42,221 nt of DNA. Source: Flavobacterium panici (GTDB lineage Bacteria > Bacteroidota > Bacteroidia > Flavobacteriales > Flavobacteriaceae). The notes beneath the pieces were generated by a model. The model was not told where the DNA came from and did not search any database. It saw only the letters and a list, made by a program, of their open reading frames with translations. Below, one piece after another: positions 16,189 to 23,733 of the stretch (position 1 is the stretch's first letter; each line of letters starts with the position of its first letter). A program made the position numbers and the translations under genes. The stretch spans positions 1 through 42,221 of the forward strand of contig NZ_CAIJDE010000052.1 of the NCBI RefSeq assembly GCF_903819335.1, given 5' to 3'.

Positions 16189-16280
16189 TTTAACCATATA
16201 AGTGATATAAGTAAATTTAAGCAGCAAAATATTTAAGTAAAACAATACTTAACTGAACTTATATCACTTATATGGTTAAA
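16189..16280. repeat. Long perfect inverted repeat with nested hairpin
   Basis: The 24-base arms at 16189-16212 and 16257-16280 are perfect reverse complements (key words ACCATATAAGTGATATAAG). They are separated by 44 bases that contain a second perfect hairpin, TTAAGTA/TACTTAA (16233-16239 and 16246-16252). A partial third copy, TTATATGGTGAA, follows at 16290. It lies downstream of the dienoyl-CoA reductase-like gene and upstream of udk. Confidence 0.85.
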
Positions 16281-16302
16281 AAACTTTACTTATATGGTGA
16301 AA

Positions 16303-16339
16303 AAATAAAAAATCCCGAAAGTAAAAACCTTCGGGATTT
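16303..16339 (-). terminator. Terminator of the SDR gene group
   Basis: On the minus strand AAATCCCGAAGG pairs with CTTTCGGGATTT, followed by a T run. Confidence 0.85.
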
Positions 16340-16392
16340 GGTGCAATCAGTATAGTTTAAAAAAATATTCTGAATTTAGTAAGCACTTGTAA

Positions 16393-17274
16393 TTATTTGT
16401 TCTTCTTTGCTTTAATCATCATTTCAAGCTGATCCCAAAGTTCTTCGGGAATTGCCTCTAATAAATTGAATTGTCCGGCACCTTTTAACCATTCGCCGCC
16501 GTCTATCGTAATGACATCACCATTTACATAAGCAGAGAAATCAGACACTAAATAAGCCGCTAAATTGGCTAATTCCTGATGATCTCCAACACGTTTCAAA
16601 GGCACTTTTTTTGCCATGTCGAACTTTTCAGAAAGATCTCCTGGTAATAATCTGTCCCAAGCCCCTTTAGTAGGGAATGGTCCCGGAGCAATCGCATTAG
16701 AACGAATTCCGTATTTTGCCCATTCTACAGCAAGACTTCTTGTCATGGCTAAAACTCCTGCTTTTGCAGTCGCACTTGGCACCACATAAGCAGAACCCGT
16801 CCAGGCATAAGTTGTTACAATATTTAAAATCGTTGCCGATGTTTGTTTCGTATCAATCCAGTGTTTTCCAAAAGCAAGCGTACAGTTTTTAGAACCTTTA
16901 AGTACGATATCTATAACAGTATCAAATGCATTTGCAGATAAACGTTCAGTTGGAGAAATAAAATTTCCGGCTGCGTTGTTTAAAAGAACATCTACTTTTC
17001 CAAAAACTTTTAAAGTTTCCTGAAGCATATTTTCTACTTCTTCATAATGACGAACGTCACATTGAAGCGGTAAACATTTTCCGCCAGTTTCTCTTTCAAG
17101 TTCTGCTGCAGTAGTTTTCAGCTTTTCTAAATCTCTTGAAGTTATCGCAACTTGTGCGCCTAATTCAAGAAAATATTTAGTCATTGCTTTTCCTAAACCG
17201 CTTCCGCCGCCTGTAACTACAATGACTTTTCCTTTTAAAGCGTCGTCACGTAACATTTTATCTGTATAGCTCAT
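16393..17274 (-). CDS. SDR oxidoreductase of the 2,4-dienoyl-CoA reductase type
   Basis: A 293-residue short-chain dehydrogenase. The NADPH motif TGGGSGLG lies at 21-28 and LLNNAAGNF near 97-105. The usual YxxxK motif is absent: the position reads PSATAK, with Ser167 in place of Tyr and Lys171 kept. Together with VVPSATAKAGVLAM, EWAKYGIRSNAIAPGPFPTKGA and ELANLAAYLVSD this matches mitochondrial-type 2,4-dienoyl-CoA reductases, which lack the Tyr. It would reduce dienoyl-CoA intermediates in beta-oxidation of polyunsaturated fatty acids. It is the last gene of the rsmI-TonB-aminotransferase group and has a terminator. General annotation pipelines may call it only an SDR protein. Confidence 0.8.
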   Translation of the reverse strand: MSYTDKMLRDDALKGKVIVVTGGGSGLGKAMTKYFLELGAQVAITSRDLEKLKTTAAELERETGGKCLPLQCDVRHYEEVENMLQETLKVFGKVDVLLNNAAGNFISPTERLSANAFDTVIDIVLKGSKNCTLAFGKHWIDTKQTSATILNIVTTYAWTGSAYVVPSATAKAGVLAMTRSLAVEWAKYGIRSNAIAPGPFPTKGAWDRLLPGDLSEKFDMAKKVPLKRVGDHQELANLAAYLVSDFSAYVNGDVITIDGGEWLKGAGQFNLLEAIPEELWDQLEMMIKAKKNK

Positions 17275-17348
17275 ACTTTTCTTTTTTTACAATATTAATT
17301 AAAAAAATAGGATGCACGCATAATATTGTTATAAAATTTTGATAAACT

Positions 17349-18476
17349 TTATATATCACATAGTTTTTTTGCGGCAGATTCTAAAGTAAAATCGTCTTTG
17401 GCAAAGCAAAAACGTATTAATTTTTGATCTTTATGATCGGAGTAAAAAGTTGAAATAGGAATAGCAGCAACACCGTGATTGATGATTAGATTTTTGCAGA
17501 ATGTTACATCATCTTCATCTGAAATATTGGCATAAGAAGCAACCTGAAAATAAGTTCCTTCGCATGGTTTTAATTCAAATTTGCTGTTTTTAAGGAGTTT
17601 TTGAAAGTAATCTCTTTTTTCCTGATAGAATTTCCCAAGTAAATTGGCATCAACAACATCTAAATATTCGCTGATCGCAAATTGTGAAATACTGTTCACG
17701 CTGAAAACTAAAAACTGATGTACTTTTTTGATTTCCTTCATTAAATATTCGGGAGCAATCGTGTAACCAATTTTCCAGCCTGTAATATGAAATGATTTCC
17801 CGAAAGAAGAAACCATAATACAACGATCTAAAAGAAAGCTTTTGGTATGTGCCGAGATATGTTTTTCTTCAAAAGTGATGTATTCATAGACTTCATCAGA
17901 TAAAACTATGATATCTGGATATTTTGAAAGTATTTTTTCAAGCTGAAGAAAATCGGCTTCATTCAATATTTTTCCTGTTGGATTATGCGGATTATTGATG
18001 ATAATCATTCGGCTTTTTGCAGAACAGGCTTTTTCGATTGTTTCCCAGTTTGGTGTATAATCGTCGTTCAGCGGCACACGAACTGGTTTTGCTTTGCACA
18101 GTAAAACCGGAGATTCGTAAGAATCATAACTTGGATCGAGAATAATTACTTCGTCGTTTTCTTTTACCAAAGCTAAAATTGAAGTAAAAATTCCCTGCGT
18201 TGCACCAGCAGTAACCAAAAGCTCTAAATCTGGTTTGATTGTTCTCTTATAAGAACTTTGAGTTAATGCTGCAATTTTATTCATCAATAGCGGATAACCT
18301 GCCATTGGCGTGTATTGGTGTACGTCTTCCTTTGATAATCGGGCAACAATATCCGTTAATCTTTCATCAACAGGAAAATTTGGAAATCCCTGCGAAAGAT
18401 TTATCGCATTGTATTCGGCTGCCATTTTTGACATTACCGTGAAGATGCTTGTGGTTACATTTGAGAGTTTACTCAT
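17349..18476 (-). CDS. Class I/II aminotransferase, methionine/kynurenine type
   Basis: A 375-residue fold-type I PLP enzyme. SQGFPNFPVD near the N-terminus, GATQGIF, NNPHNPTGK and DEVYEYITFEEKH are typical of the YbdL/methionine aminotransferase and kynurenine aminotransferase group. Lys227 in SSFGKSFHITGWKIGY binds PLP, and the C-terminal LIRFCFAKDD Arg should hold the substrate carboxylate. In bacteria such enzymes close the methionine salvage pathway or transaminate Phe, Tyr and kynurenine; the substrate cannot be fixed here. It lies 34 bases after the TonB-domain gene. Confidence 0.87.
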   Translation of the reverse strand: MSKLSNVTTSIFTVMSKMAAEYNAINLSQGFPNFPVDERLTDIVARLSKEDVHQYTPMAGYPLLMNKIAALTQSSYKRTIKPDLELLVTAGATQGIFTSILALVKENDEVIILDPSYDSYESPVLLCKAKPVRVPLNDDYTPNWETIEKACSAKSRMIIINNPHNPTGKILNEADFLQLEKILSKYPDIIVLSDEVYEYITFEEKHISAHTKSFLLDRCIMVSSFGKSFHITGWKIGYTIAPEYLMKEIKKVHQFLVFSVNSISQFAISEYLDVVDANLLGKFYQEKRDYFQKLLKNSKFELKPCEGTYFQVASYANISDEDDVTFCKNLIINHGVAAIPISTFYSDHKDQKLIRFCFAKDDFTLESAAKKLCDI

Positions 18477-18510
18477 AGTAAAGTTTGATTAGGGGAAAAC
18501 TTGTGAGTAA

Positions 18511-18978
18511 TTATTTTGGAGAGCTATTTACATACATAGGTGCAGAAAAAAGAACTCTAACAGTTTTATTGTTTTGTTTTCCAGGACTCCATTTTGGAGA
18601 CATTTTTAAAACACGTATTGCTTCCCTTCCTGTTTCGAAACCAATATCTCTCAATATTCTAATATCGCTTAATGAACCATCTTTTTCTATGACAAAAGTG
18701 ACATAAACCTTTCCTTTTAATTCTGGATTACTTGCAGGAATTTTAAAATTCTTCTCAACAAATTTATTGAATTCAATCATTCCTCCCGGGAAATCAGGTT
18801 TGATATCTATTCCAGCAGTATTGTAAACGCTATAATCATCATTAGGGACATCGCCTTCTGGGTAAGCTTTATCAGTAGGTTCGTCAACTGTGAGGATATC
18901 GTCAGTTTTTGTTTTTGGAGTTTGAGCAAATATATTTTGTGCAAAACAAATCAAAATTAGCAGAAGAAATTTTTTCAT
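18511..18978 (-). CDS. Secreted TonB C-terminal domain protein
   Basis: A 155-residue protein with a signal peptide (MKKFLLLILICFAQNIFA). The C-terminal 80 residues are a TonB_C domain: FPGGMIEFNKFVEKNFKIP, KGKVYVTFVIEKDGSLSDIRILRDIG, EAIRVLKMSPKWSPGKQNNKTVRVLFSAP. The normal TonB cytoplasmic tail and proline-rich spacer are missing, so it is not a full TonB; it is more likely an exported stand-alone domain of the kind common in Bacteroidetes. Partner unknown. It lies 21 bases after rsmI and 34 before the aminotransferase. Confidence 0.82.
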   Translation of the reverse strand: MKKFLLLILICFAQNIFAQTPKTKTDDILTVDEPTDKAYPEGDVPNDDYSVYNTAGIDIKPDFPGGMIEFNKFVEKNFKIPASNPELKGKVYVTFVIEKDGSLSDIRILRDIGFETGREAIRVLKMSPKWSPGKQNNKTVRVLFSAPMYVNSSPK

Positions 18979-18999
18979 TATGATGGTTTTAAAGTTAGT

Positions 19000-19713
19000 T
19001 TACATTTTATGAATAATAAAAATCGTTGGTCGATTATGTAAATCTACTTTTAATTTCTTCCAATCCGAAATTTTCATTGTTTTTATAAATTCTGTTGGTA
19101 ACGTAATATCAGTTGCAATGCATAAATGTGTCGAAGGATTTACGATTTGTAAAATGTCTTCAACTAATTTATTGTTTCTATAAGGTGTTTCAATAAAAAT
19201 CTGCGATTGGTTTTTATCGTGAGATAATTTCTCAAAATGTCTCAATGCTGATTTTTTCTCGTCTTTATCAATTGGTAAATAACCGTTGAAAGTAAAGCTC
19301 TGACCGTTCATTCCAGAAGCCATCATCGCCAATAGAATAGAAGAAGGACCAACTAAAGGCACGACCTGAATTCCTTTTTCGTGTGCCAATTTTACAATCA
19401 CAGCGCCGGGATCAGCAACGCCAGGACATCCGGCTTCGCTCATTAATCCCATGTTTTTTCCTTCTAACAAAGGTTTTATAAAATCTAAATGTTCGCTTGG
19501 TTCTGTTCTTTTATTTAGGGTAAAAAGTACCAATTCCGATTGTTTTTTTTCTGGATAAACTGCTTTTATAGATTTTCTGGCTGTTTTATCATTTTCAACG
19601 ATATAATGGTCAATAAGTTCTATTGCTCTTCTTACGGTTTGTGGTAAAACATCCATCGGATCGCTTTCGCCCATTGTGGTTGGAATTAAGTATAGTTTTC
19701 CGAGAAGTTTCAT
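19000..19713 (-). CDS. Tetrapyrrole-methylase-fold SAM methyltransferase, RsmI-like
   Basis: A 237-residue SAM-dependent methyltransferase. LYLIPTTMGE opens the fold, GLMSEAGCPGVADPGA and VVPLVGPSSILLAMMASGMNGQSFTFNGYLP are the conserved SAM and dimer segments of the RsmI family, and IFIETPYRNNKLV follows. RsmI methylates the 2'-O of C1402 in 16S rRNA; this protein is shorter than the E. coli enzyme (about 286) and lacks its C-terminal extension, which is usual for a Bacteroidetes subgroup. Target therefore probable, not certain. A terminator separates it from the dnaA pair upstream. Confidence 0.82.
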   Translation of the reverse strand: MKLLGKLYLIPTTMGESDPMDVLPQTVRRAIELIDHYIVENDKTARKSIKAVYPEKKQSELVLFTLNKRTEPSEHLDFIKPLLEGKNMGLMSEAGCPGVADPGAVIVKLAHEKGIQVVPLVGPSSILLAMMASGMNGQSFTFNGYLPIDKDEKKSALRHFEKLSHDKNQSQIFIETPYRNNKLVEDILQIVNPSTHLCIATDITLPTEFIKTMKISDWKKLKVDLHNRPTIFIIHKM

Positions 19714-19735
19714 TTTGAGATATTTTATAAATTAA

Positions 19736-19779
19736 AACAAAAAATGTATTTCAATTCTATAAATAGCAATTGAAATACA
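19736..19779 (-). terminator. Terminator after the dnaA-phosphatase pair
   Basis: On the minus strand TGTATTTCAATT (19768-19779) pairs with AATTGAAATACA (19745-19756), then TTTTTTGTTTT. Twelve perfect base pairs. Confidence 0.8.
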
Positions 19780-19786
19780 AATTTAA

Positions 19787-20254
19787 TTATGAATGTTTTT
19801 CGATAAGTTTTTGGGCAATTATTTCAGAAACTTCGTCCAGCATTTGATAAACATTATCAAATCCGTTAGCGACTCCGTAATAAGGATCTGGAACATCTAC
19901 ATTTTCGTCTGGAAATAATTCGTTCAAAATAAGACGAACTTTGTTTTTATGTTCAGGAGTTTTAGCAAGATGAAGAACGTCACGCAAATTAGAACTGTCC
20001 ATAACGTAGATATAATCGAATTCGTCAAAATCAGAAACTTTAAATTGTCTTCCTTTTTGACCGTCAATACATAAACCGTTTTTTTGGGCGACAGCAATCG
20101 AACGTTTGTCTGGAGCGTGGCCAATATGCCATGATCCTGTTCCTGCAGAATCAACAATAAATTTGTCTTTAGGTAATTTTGATGCTAAAATTCCTTCTGC
20201 TAAAGGAGATCTGCAAATATTTCCTAAACAAACCATTAAAACTTTTACTGGCAT
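19787..20254 (-). CDS. Low-molecular-weight protein-tyrosine phosphatase
   Basis: A 155-residue cytoplasmic LMW-PTP. The CX5R phosphate loop is VCLGNICRSP at the N-terminus (Cys9 nucleophile, Arg15). DSAGTGSWHIGHAPDKRS follows, and the general acid lies in VDVPDPYYG near residue 122. It removes phosphate from tyrosine residues (or arginine in some relatives). The gene is only 9 bases downstream of dnaA and shares a terminator with it, so they should be one transcript. No tyrosine kinase is next to it. Confidence 0.92.
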   Translation of the reverse strand: MPVKVLMVCLGNICRSPLAEGILASKLPKDKFIVDSAGTGSWHIGHAPDKRSIAVAQKNGLCIDGQKGRQFKVSDFDEFDYIYVMDSSNLRDVLHLAKTPEHKNKVRLILNELFPDENVDVPDPYYGVANGFDNVYQMLDEVSEIIAQKLIEKHS

Positions 20255-20263
20255 GATTCGCGT

Positions 20264-21691
20264 TTATAGCGTTAGTTTTTTGTTGATGTCTTCGACAAAT
20301 TTTTTAAATTGTTTGTCTGTTGAAACTAAATTATCAACGGTTTTACAAGCATGTAAAACGGTAGCGTGATCGCGGTCTCCAATTTGTGAACCAATGTTTG
20401 CCAAAGAAGCTTTTGTAAATTTCTTTGCAAAAAACATGGCCAATTGTCTTGCCTGAACAACGTGTCTTTTTCTGGTTTTAGATTGAAGTGTTTCAATGTC
20501 CAGCTGAAAATAATCAGACACAATTTTTTGGATATAATCAATAGAGATTTCTCTCTTTACGTTTTTAACAAATTTCTCAACTACACTTTTCGCTAATTCA
20601 ATCGTAACTTCTTTTTTATTGAAAGAAGACTGAGCAATTAACGAGATAATTGCACCTTCTAATTCTCTTACGTTAGACTTGATATTCCGTGCAACATACT
20701 CTAAAATGTCTTCCGGCATATCAACACCATCGCGATATAAAATGTTTTTTAATATCGAGATACGGGTTTCATAATCAGGCTGGTGCAATTCTGCAGACAA
20801 TCCCCATTTGAAACGAGATAATAAACGCTGTTCAATATCCTGCATATCTACAGGAGCTTTGTCAGAGGTTAAAATTACCTGCTTTCCGTTTTGGTGCAAA
20901 TAGTTGAAAATGTGGAAAAATACGTCCTGAGTTCCTGATTTTCCAGATAAAAACTGAACATCATCAATAATCAAAACGTCGATTAACTGGTAAAAGTGAA
21001 TGAAATCGTTACGATTATTCTTTTTAACCGAATCAATATATTGTTGTGTGAAAATCTCGGCAGAAATATATAAAACCGTTTTTTCAGGATATTTGTCTTT
21101 TACTTCAACACCAATAGCATGCGCTAAGTGTGTTTTTCCTAAACCAACTCCTCCAAAAATCAATAACGGATTAAATGAAGTTCCTCCAGGTTTGTTGGCA
21201 ACAGCCATACCTGCAGAACGCGCTAAACGGTTTGAATCTCCTTCAAGGAAATTATCAAAACTGTAATTAGGATTTAACTGAGATTCAATTTTTAAATTTC
21301 TGATACCAGGAATTACAAACGGATTCTTAAGTTCAGGATTCAAGTTTTTAAACGGAGCGTCAACTTCTTGCGGTTTCATAGGAACTCTGTTAGAACTTGG
21401 CAGCTGCTCGGTAAACGGCTGTTTATTTCCATAAGTGTTCTCCATTTTAATTTTATAGAGTAACTTTGCGTTTTTTCCCAGTTCTTTGGTAAGTGCAACT
21501 TTCAATAATTTTACGTAATGCTCTTCGAGCCATTCGTAGAAAAATTTACTTGGTACTTGAATATATAACGCGTTGTCGGTTAGCTCAACTGATTTGATTG
21601 GTTCAAACCAAGTTTTGTATGCCTGATCTTGAATATTGTCCTTTATAAAAGACAAACAGTTTTCCCATACCGATTGAGCAGTTTTAGTCAT
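20264..21691 (-). CDS. dnaA: Chromosomal replication initiator DnaA
   Basis: A 475-residue initiator that binds and opens oriC. Domain I (about 1-80) has WENCLSFIKDNIQDQAYKTW; a linker follows to about 130. The AAA+ domain contains NPLLIFGGVGLGKTHLAHAIG (Walker A) and VLIIDDVQFLSGK (Walker B), then SRFKWGLSAEL and EGAIISLI (sensor regions). Domain IV at the C-terminus has the DnaA-box recognition signature IGDRDHATVLHACKTV. Length and all motifs are complete. It is divergent from a thioesterase gene; the 186-base gap shows no cluster of DnaA boxes, so oriC is probably elsewhere. dnaN is not adjacent. Confidence 0.98.
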   Translation of the reverse strand: MTKTAQSVWENCLSFIKDNIQDQAYKTWFEPIKSVELTDNALYIQVPSKFFYEWLEEHYVKLLKVALTKELGKNAKLLYKIKMENTYGNKQPFTEQLPSSNRVPMKPQEVDAPFKNLNPELKNPFVIPGIRNLKIESQLNPNYSFDNFLEGDSNRLARSAGMAVANKPGGTSFNPLLIFGGVGLGKTHLAHAIGVEVKDKYPEKTVLYISAEIFTQQYIDSVKKNNRNDFIHFYQLIDVLIIDDVQFLSGKSGTQDVFFHIFNYLHQNGKQVILTSDKAPVDMQDIEQRLLSRFKWGLSAELHQPDYETRISILKNILYRDGVDMPEDILEYVARNIKSNVRELEGAIISLIAQSSFNKKEVTIELAKSVVEKFVKNVKREISIDYIQKIVSDYFQLDIETLQSKTRKRHVVQARQLAMFFAKKFTKASLANIGSQIGDRDHATVLHACKTVDNLVSTDKQFKKFVEDINKKLTL

Positions 21692-21727
21692 AGATTCAAA
21701 TAAATTTTTTTATTATTGATAAAGATT

Positions 21728-21744
21728 CTCCTATAAAATAGGAG
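21728..21744. promoter_or_regulatory. Small perfect inverted repeat upstream of dnaA
   Basis: CTCCTAT-AAA-ATAGGAG lies 37 bases upstream of the dnaA ATG. It could be a regulator site or a leader hairpin. One poor DnaA-box-like word (TTGTTCACA on the minus strand, 21777-21785, two mismatches) lies nearby. The rest of the 186-base gap is AT-rich without other features. Confidence 0.35.
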
Positions 21745-21877
21745 CAAAATTTTTCCGTTTTTCAGGATAACAAATATGTGAACAAATTTCTGTAAAAAAA
21801 AATATTTTGGTATCTAATTTTATAAAAAAATGTTGTAAGAGAACTTCAGTAATTTTAAATTTTTTAATGTATAAATA

Positions 21878-22282
21878 ATGAAAAATCATCAAACGCAAGT
21901 GCGTGTTCGTTACTCCGAAACTGACCAAATGGGGGTCGTTTATCACGGAAATTATGTGCCTTATTTTGAAATTGGACGCGTGGAATGGCTTAGAAATAAA
22001 GGGATTTCGTATGCAAGTATGGAAGAAAGCGGAATTGGGCTTCCAATTGTTTCGATGCAGATCAACTATAAAAAATCAGCCCGTTATGATGAGCTTTTAA
22101 CAATTCATACAACATTCAAAAGTCAGTCATCTGTTAAGATCGAATTCGACTGCGAAATCTATAATGAAGCAAATGAGTTATTAACAACCGCAGTGTTTAT
22201 TTTAGTATTTATTTCGTTAAAAACAGGTCGTCCAACTGCCCCTCCGGATTATATTTTGGAATTGTTTAAAACGCTAACGTAA
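21878..22282 (+). CDS. YbgC-type acyl-CoA thioesterase (4HBT hotdog fold)
   Basis: A 134-residue hotdog-fold protein. The N-terminal RYSETDQMGVVYHGNYVPYFEIGRVEWLR is the 4-hydroxybenzoyl-CoA thioesterase motif, with the catalytic Asp in TDQMG and the His in YHGNY. The central strand DELLTIHTTF and VKIEFDCEIYNE complete the sheet. YbgC members hydrolyse short-chain acyl-CoAs and are linked to the Tol-Pal system in some bacteria, but no tol genes are present here. The ATG follows an AT-rich leader. It is convergent with the YigZ gene, with 31 bases between the stops and no terminator seen. Confidence 0.88.
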   Translation: MKNHQTQVRVRYSETDQMGVVYHGNYVPYFEIGRVEWLRNKGISYASMEESGIGLPIVSMQINYKKSARYDELLTIHTTFKSQSSVKIEFDCEIYNEANELLTTAVFILVFISLKTGRPTAPPDYILELFKTLT

Positions 22283-22313
22283 TTGTTAAAACGAAGGATG
22301 TTTTTATACTAAA

Positions 22314-22946
22314 TTACACAATTTTAATATCGATTTCAAACATTAAATCAAAAATGTCGAATATAAATTCGGCATTTTTTTTTCGAGTTTTAGTCATTAT
22401 CTTACCAATTGGCAGTCCGGAATCTTCATCGATTTCCATTTCCTGAGAAATTATGTCAAGCTTTTTTTCTTTTATAACACGCATTACCTTGTTCATGTTT
22501 TTATAATCAAAAGAAATTAAAAACTGAACATCAATTGTTTTTTCAATAATTTCACAAACTTCTAATGTCATTTGTGCCGTTGTTCGATAAGCAGCGATCA
22601 GGCCGCCAACGCCTAATTTTGTACCGCCAAAAATGCGAACCACAACTATAAGTATATTGGTTACACCAAAAGATTGTATTTGTCCATATATAGGTGCACC
22701 GGCAGTATTACTTGGCTCGCCATCATCGTTTGCACGATACGAAATTTTTGGAGCCGTTCCTAATTGATAAGCGTAACAATAATGTACAGCATGTGGATGT
22801 AGTTTTCTTAAATCCTCAATAATAGGTTTTACTTCATCCTCATTTTCTATAGGAAATGCATAACCAAAGAATTTACTCCCTTTTTCCTTAAAAAGAATTT
22901 CTTCAGATGCACTGGCAATGGTTTGATACGTATCGTTATATTCCAA
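22314..22946 (-). CDS. YigZ/IMPACT-family protein
   Basis: A 210-residue UPF0029/IMPACT protein. KGSKFFGYAFPIENEDEV begins the domain; DGEPSNTAGAPIYGQI and NILIVVVRIFGGTKLGVGGLIAAY are the conserved signature. The C-terminal 70 residues form the ferredoxin-like DUF1949 region. The eukaryotic homologue inhibits Gcn2; the bacterial role is not settled. The start is TTG at 22946: no ATG occurs before the conserved block. A TAAATTTG word overlaps the start codon; if it is a real -7 box, the start would have to lie further in, which the sequence does not support. Confidence 0.87.
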   Translation of the reverse strand: MEYNDTYQTIASASEEILFKEKGSKFFGYAFPIENEDEVKPIIEDLRKLHPHAVHYCYAYQLGTAPKISYRANDDGEPSNTAGAPIYGQIQSFGVTNILIVVVRIFGGTKLGVGGLIAAYRTTAQMTLEVCEIIEKTIDVQFLISFDYKNMNKVMRVIKEKKLDIISQEMEIDEDSGLPIGKIMTKTRKKNAEFIFDIFDLMFEIDIKIV

Positions 22947-22980
22947 ATTTAATATTCTAAATTATTTTGTTTTTTTCCAC

Positions 22981-23121
22981 GAATTCCACGAATTCCAGGG
23001 ATTTTTCACGCAGATTCTGCAGATTTTAGCAGATTTAGTTTGTATTATAATCTGCGTAGATTAGCTTAAATCTTTTTAAATCTGCGTGAAAAAAAATCAT
23101 TCTAATCTTTTTAATCTGTGG
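22981..23121 (-). repeat. CACGCAGATTT intergenic fold-back repeat, copy 1
   Basis: Read on the minus strand it begins CCACAGATTAAAAAGATTA, continues with a T run and CACGCAGATTT, and ends with CAGAATCTGCGTGAAAA, so the inner ends are inverted repeats. Its other end, toward yigZ, has CCACGAATTCCACGAATTCC in tandem. A second copy in the opposite direction lies at 29805-29926, sharing the first 40 or so bases with few changes. Confidence 0.8.
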
Positions 23122-23130
23122 CTAAATATA

Positions 23131-23733
23131 TTATAGTATGTTTTTATCAAACAAATCAACAACATCTTCCTTGCCAACTTGTAAATTCCAAACATGTAAA
23201 CCTAATGCAGCAGCGGCATCAGTATTGTCTTTTTTATCATCAACAAATAACGTTTGCTCAGGAATTAAATTATGTTCATCAATTAAATGTTGAAATGATT
23301 CAGCGTTCGGTTTTCGTTTTCTAATTTCAAAAGAGAAATGAACTTTCTCAAAACAATTATAAAAATCAGTATAAAAAGGAATACCAACCGTTTTTTCAAA
23401 AGTAGCAATATGAATAGCATCTGTATTACTTAATAAAAACAAACGGTATTTTTTTGAAAGCTTTTTTAAGAAATCCAATCGATAAGAAGGAAAATCAGCC
23501 AAAACCGCATTCCAGGCTTTCAGGATTTCTTCAATAGAAGCATTAGGAAGCTGTTTTTGAAATCCGCCTATAAAATCATCATAGGAAACATCTCCCGTTT
23601 CATACAATAAATTCAAGCGGTCAAGTTCAGCGTTCCATTCTGTCAAACCTAAATTTTGCAATCCTGAAATCGTTCCTTGTTTGTCTAAATTGATGAAGAT
23701 ATCTCCAAAGTCAAAAATTATCGTATCAATCAT
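23131..23733 (-). CDS. HAD-superfamily phosphatase (subfamily IA)
   Basis: A 200-residue HAD hydrolase. Motif I is IIFDFGDIFINLD (nucleophile Asp then Asp four on), motif II LLSNTDA, motif III the Lys in RKRKPNAESF, and motif IV LFVDDKKDN. The helical cap lies between motif I and II. Similar to epoxide-hydrolase N-terminal or YihX-type HADs that act on sugar phosphates or FMN. Its ATG overlaps the end of ribD by 8 bases, so the two are translationally coupled; a role as the missing pyrimidine phosphatase of riboflavin synthesis is an attractive inference, not shown. Confidence 0.82.
   Translation of the reverse strand: MIDTIIFDFGDIFINLDKQGTISGLQNLGLTEWNAELDRLNLLYETGDVSYDDFIGGFQKQLPNASIEEILKAWNAVLADFPSYRLDFLKKLSKKYRLFLLSNTDAIHIATFEKTVGIPFYTDFYNCFEKVHFSFEIRKRKPNAESFQHLIDEHNLIPEQTLFVDDKKDNTDAAAALGLHVWNLQVGKEDVVDLFDKNIL

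Noticed and set aside
21692..21877. Origin of replication next to dnaA
   Set aside because: Only one poor DnaA-box-like word (two mismatches) and no AT-rich unwinding repeats or box cluster; dnaN is not adjacent.
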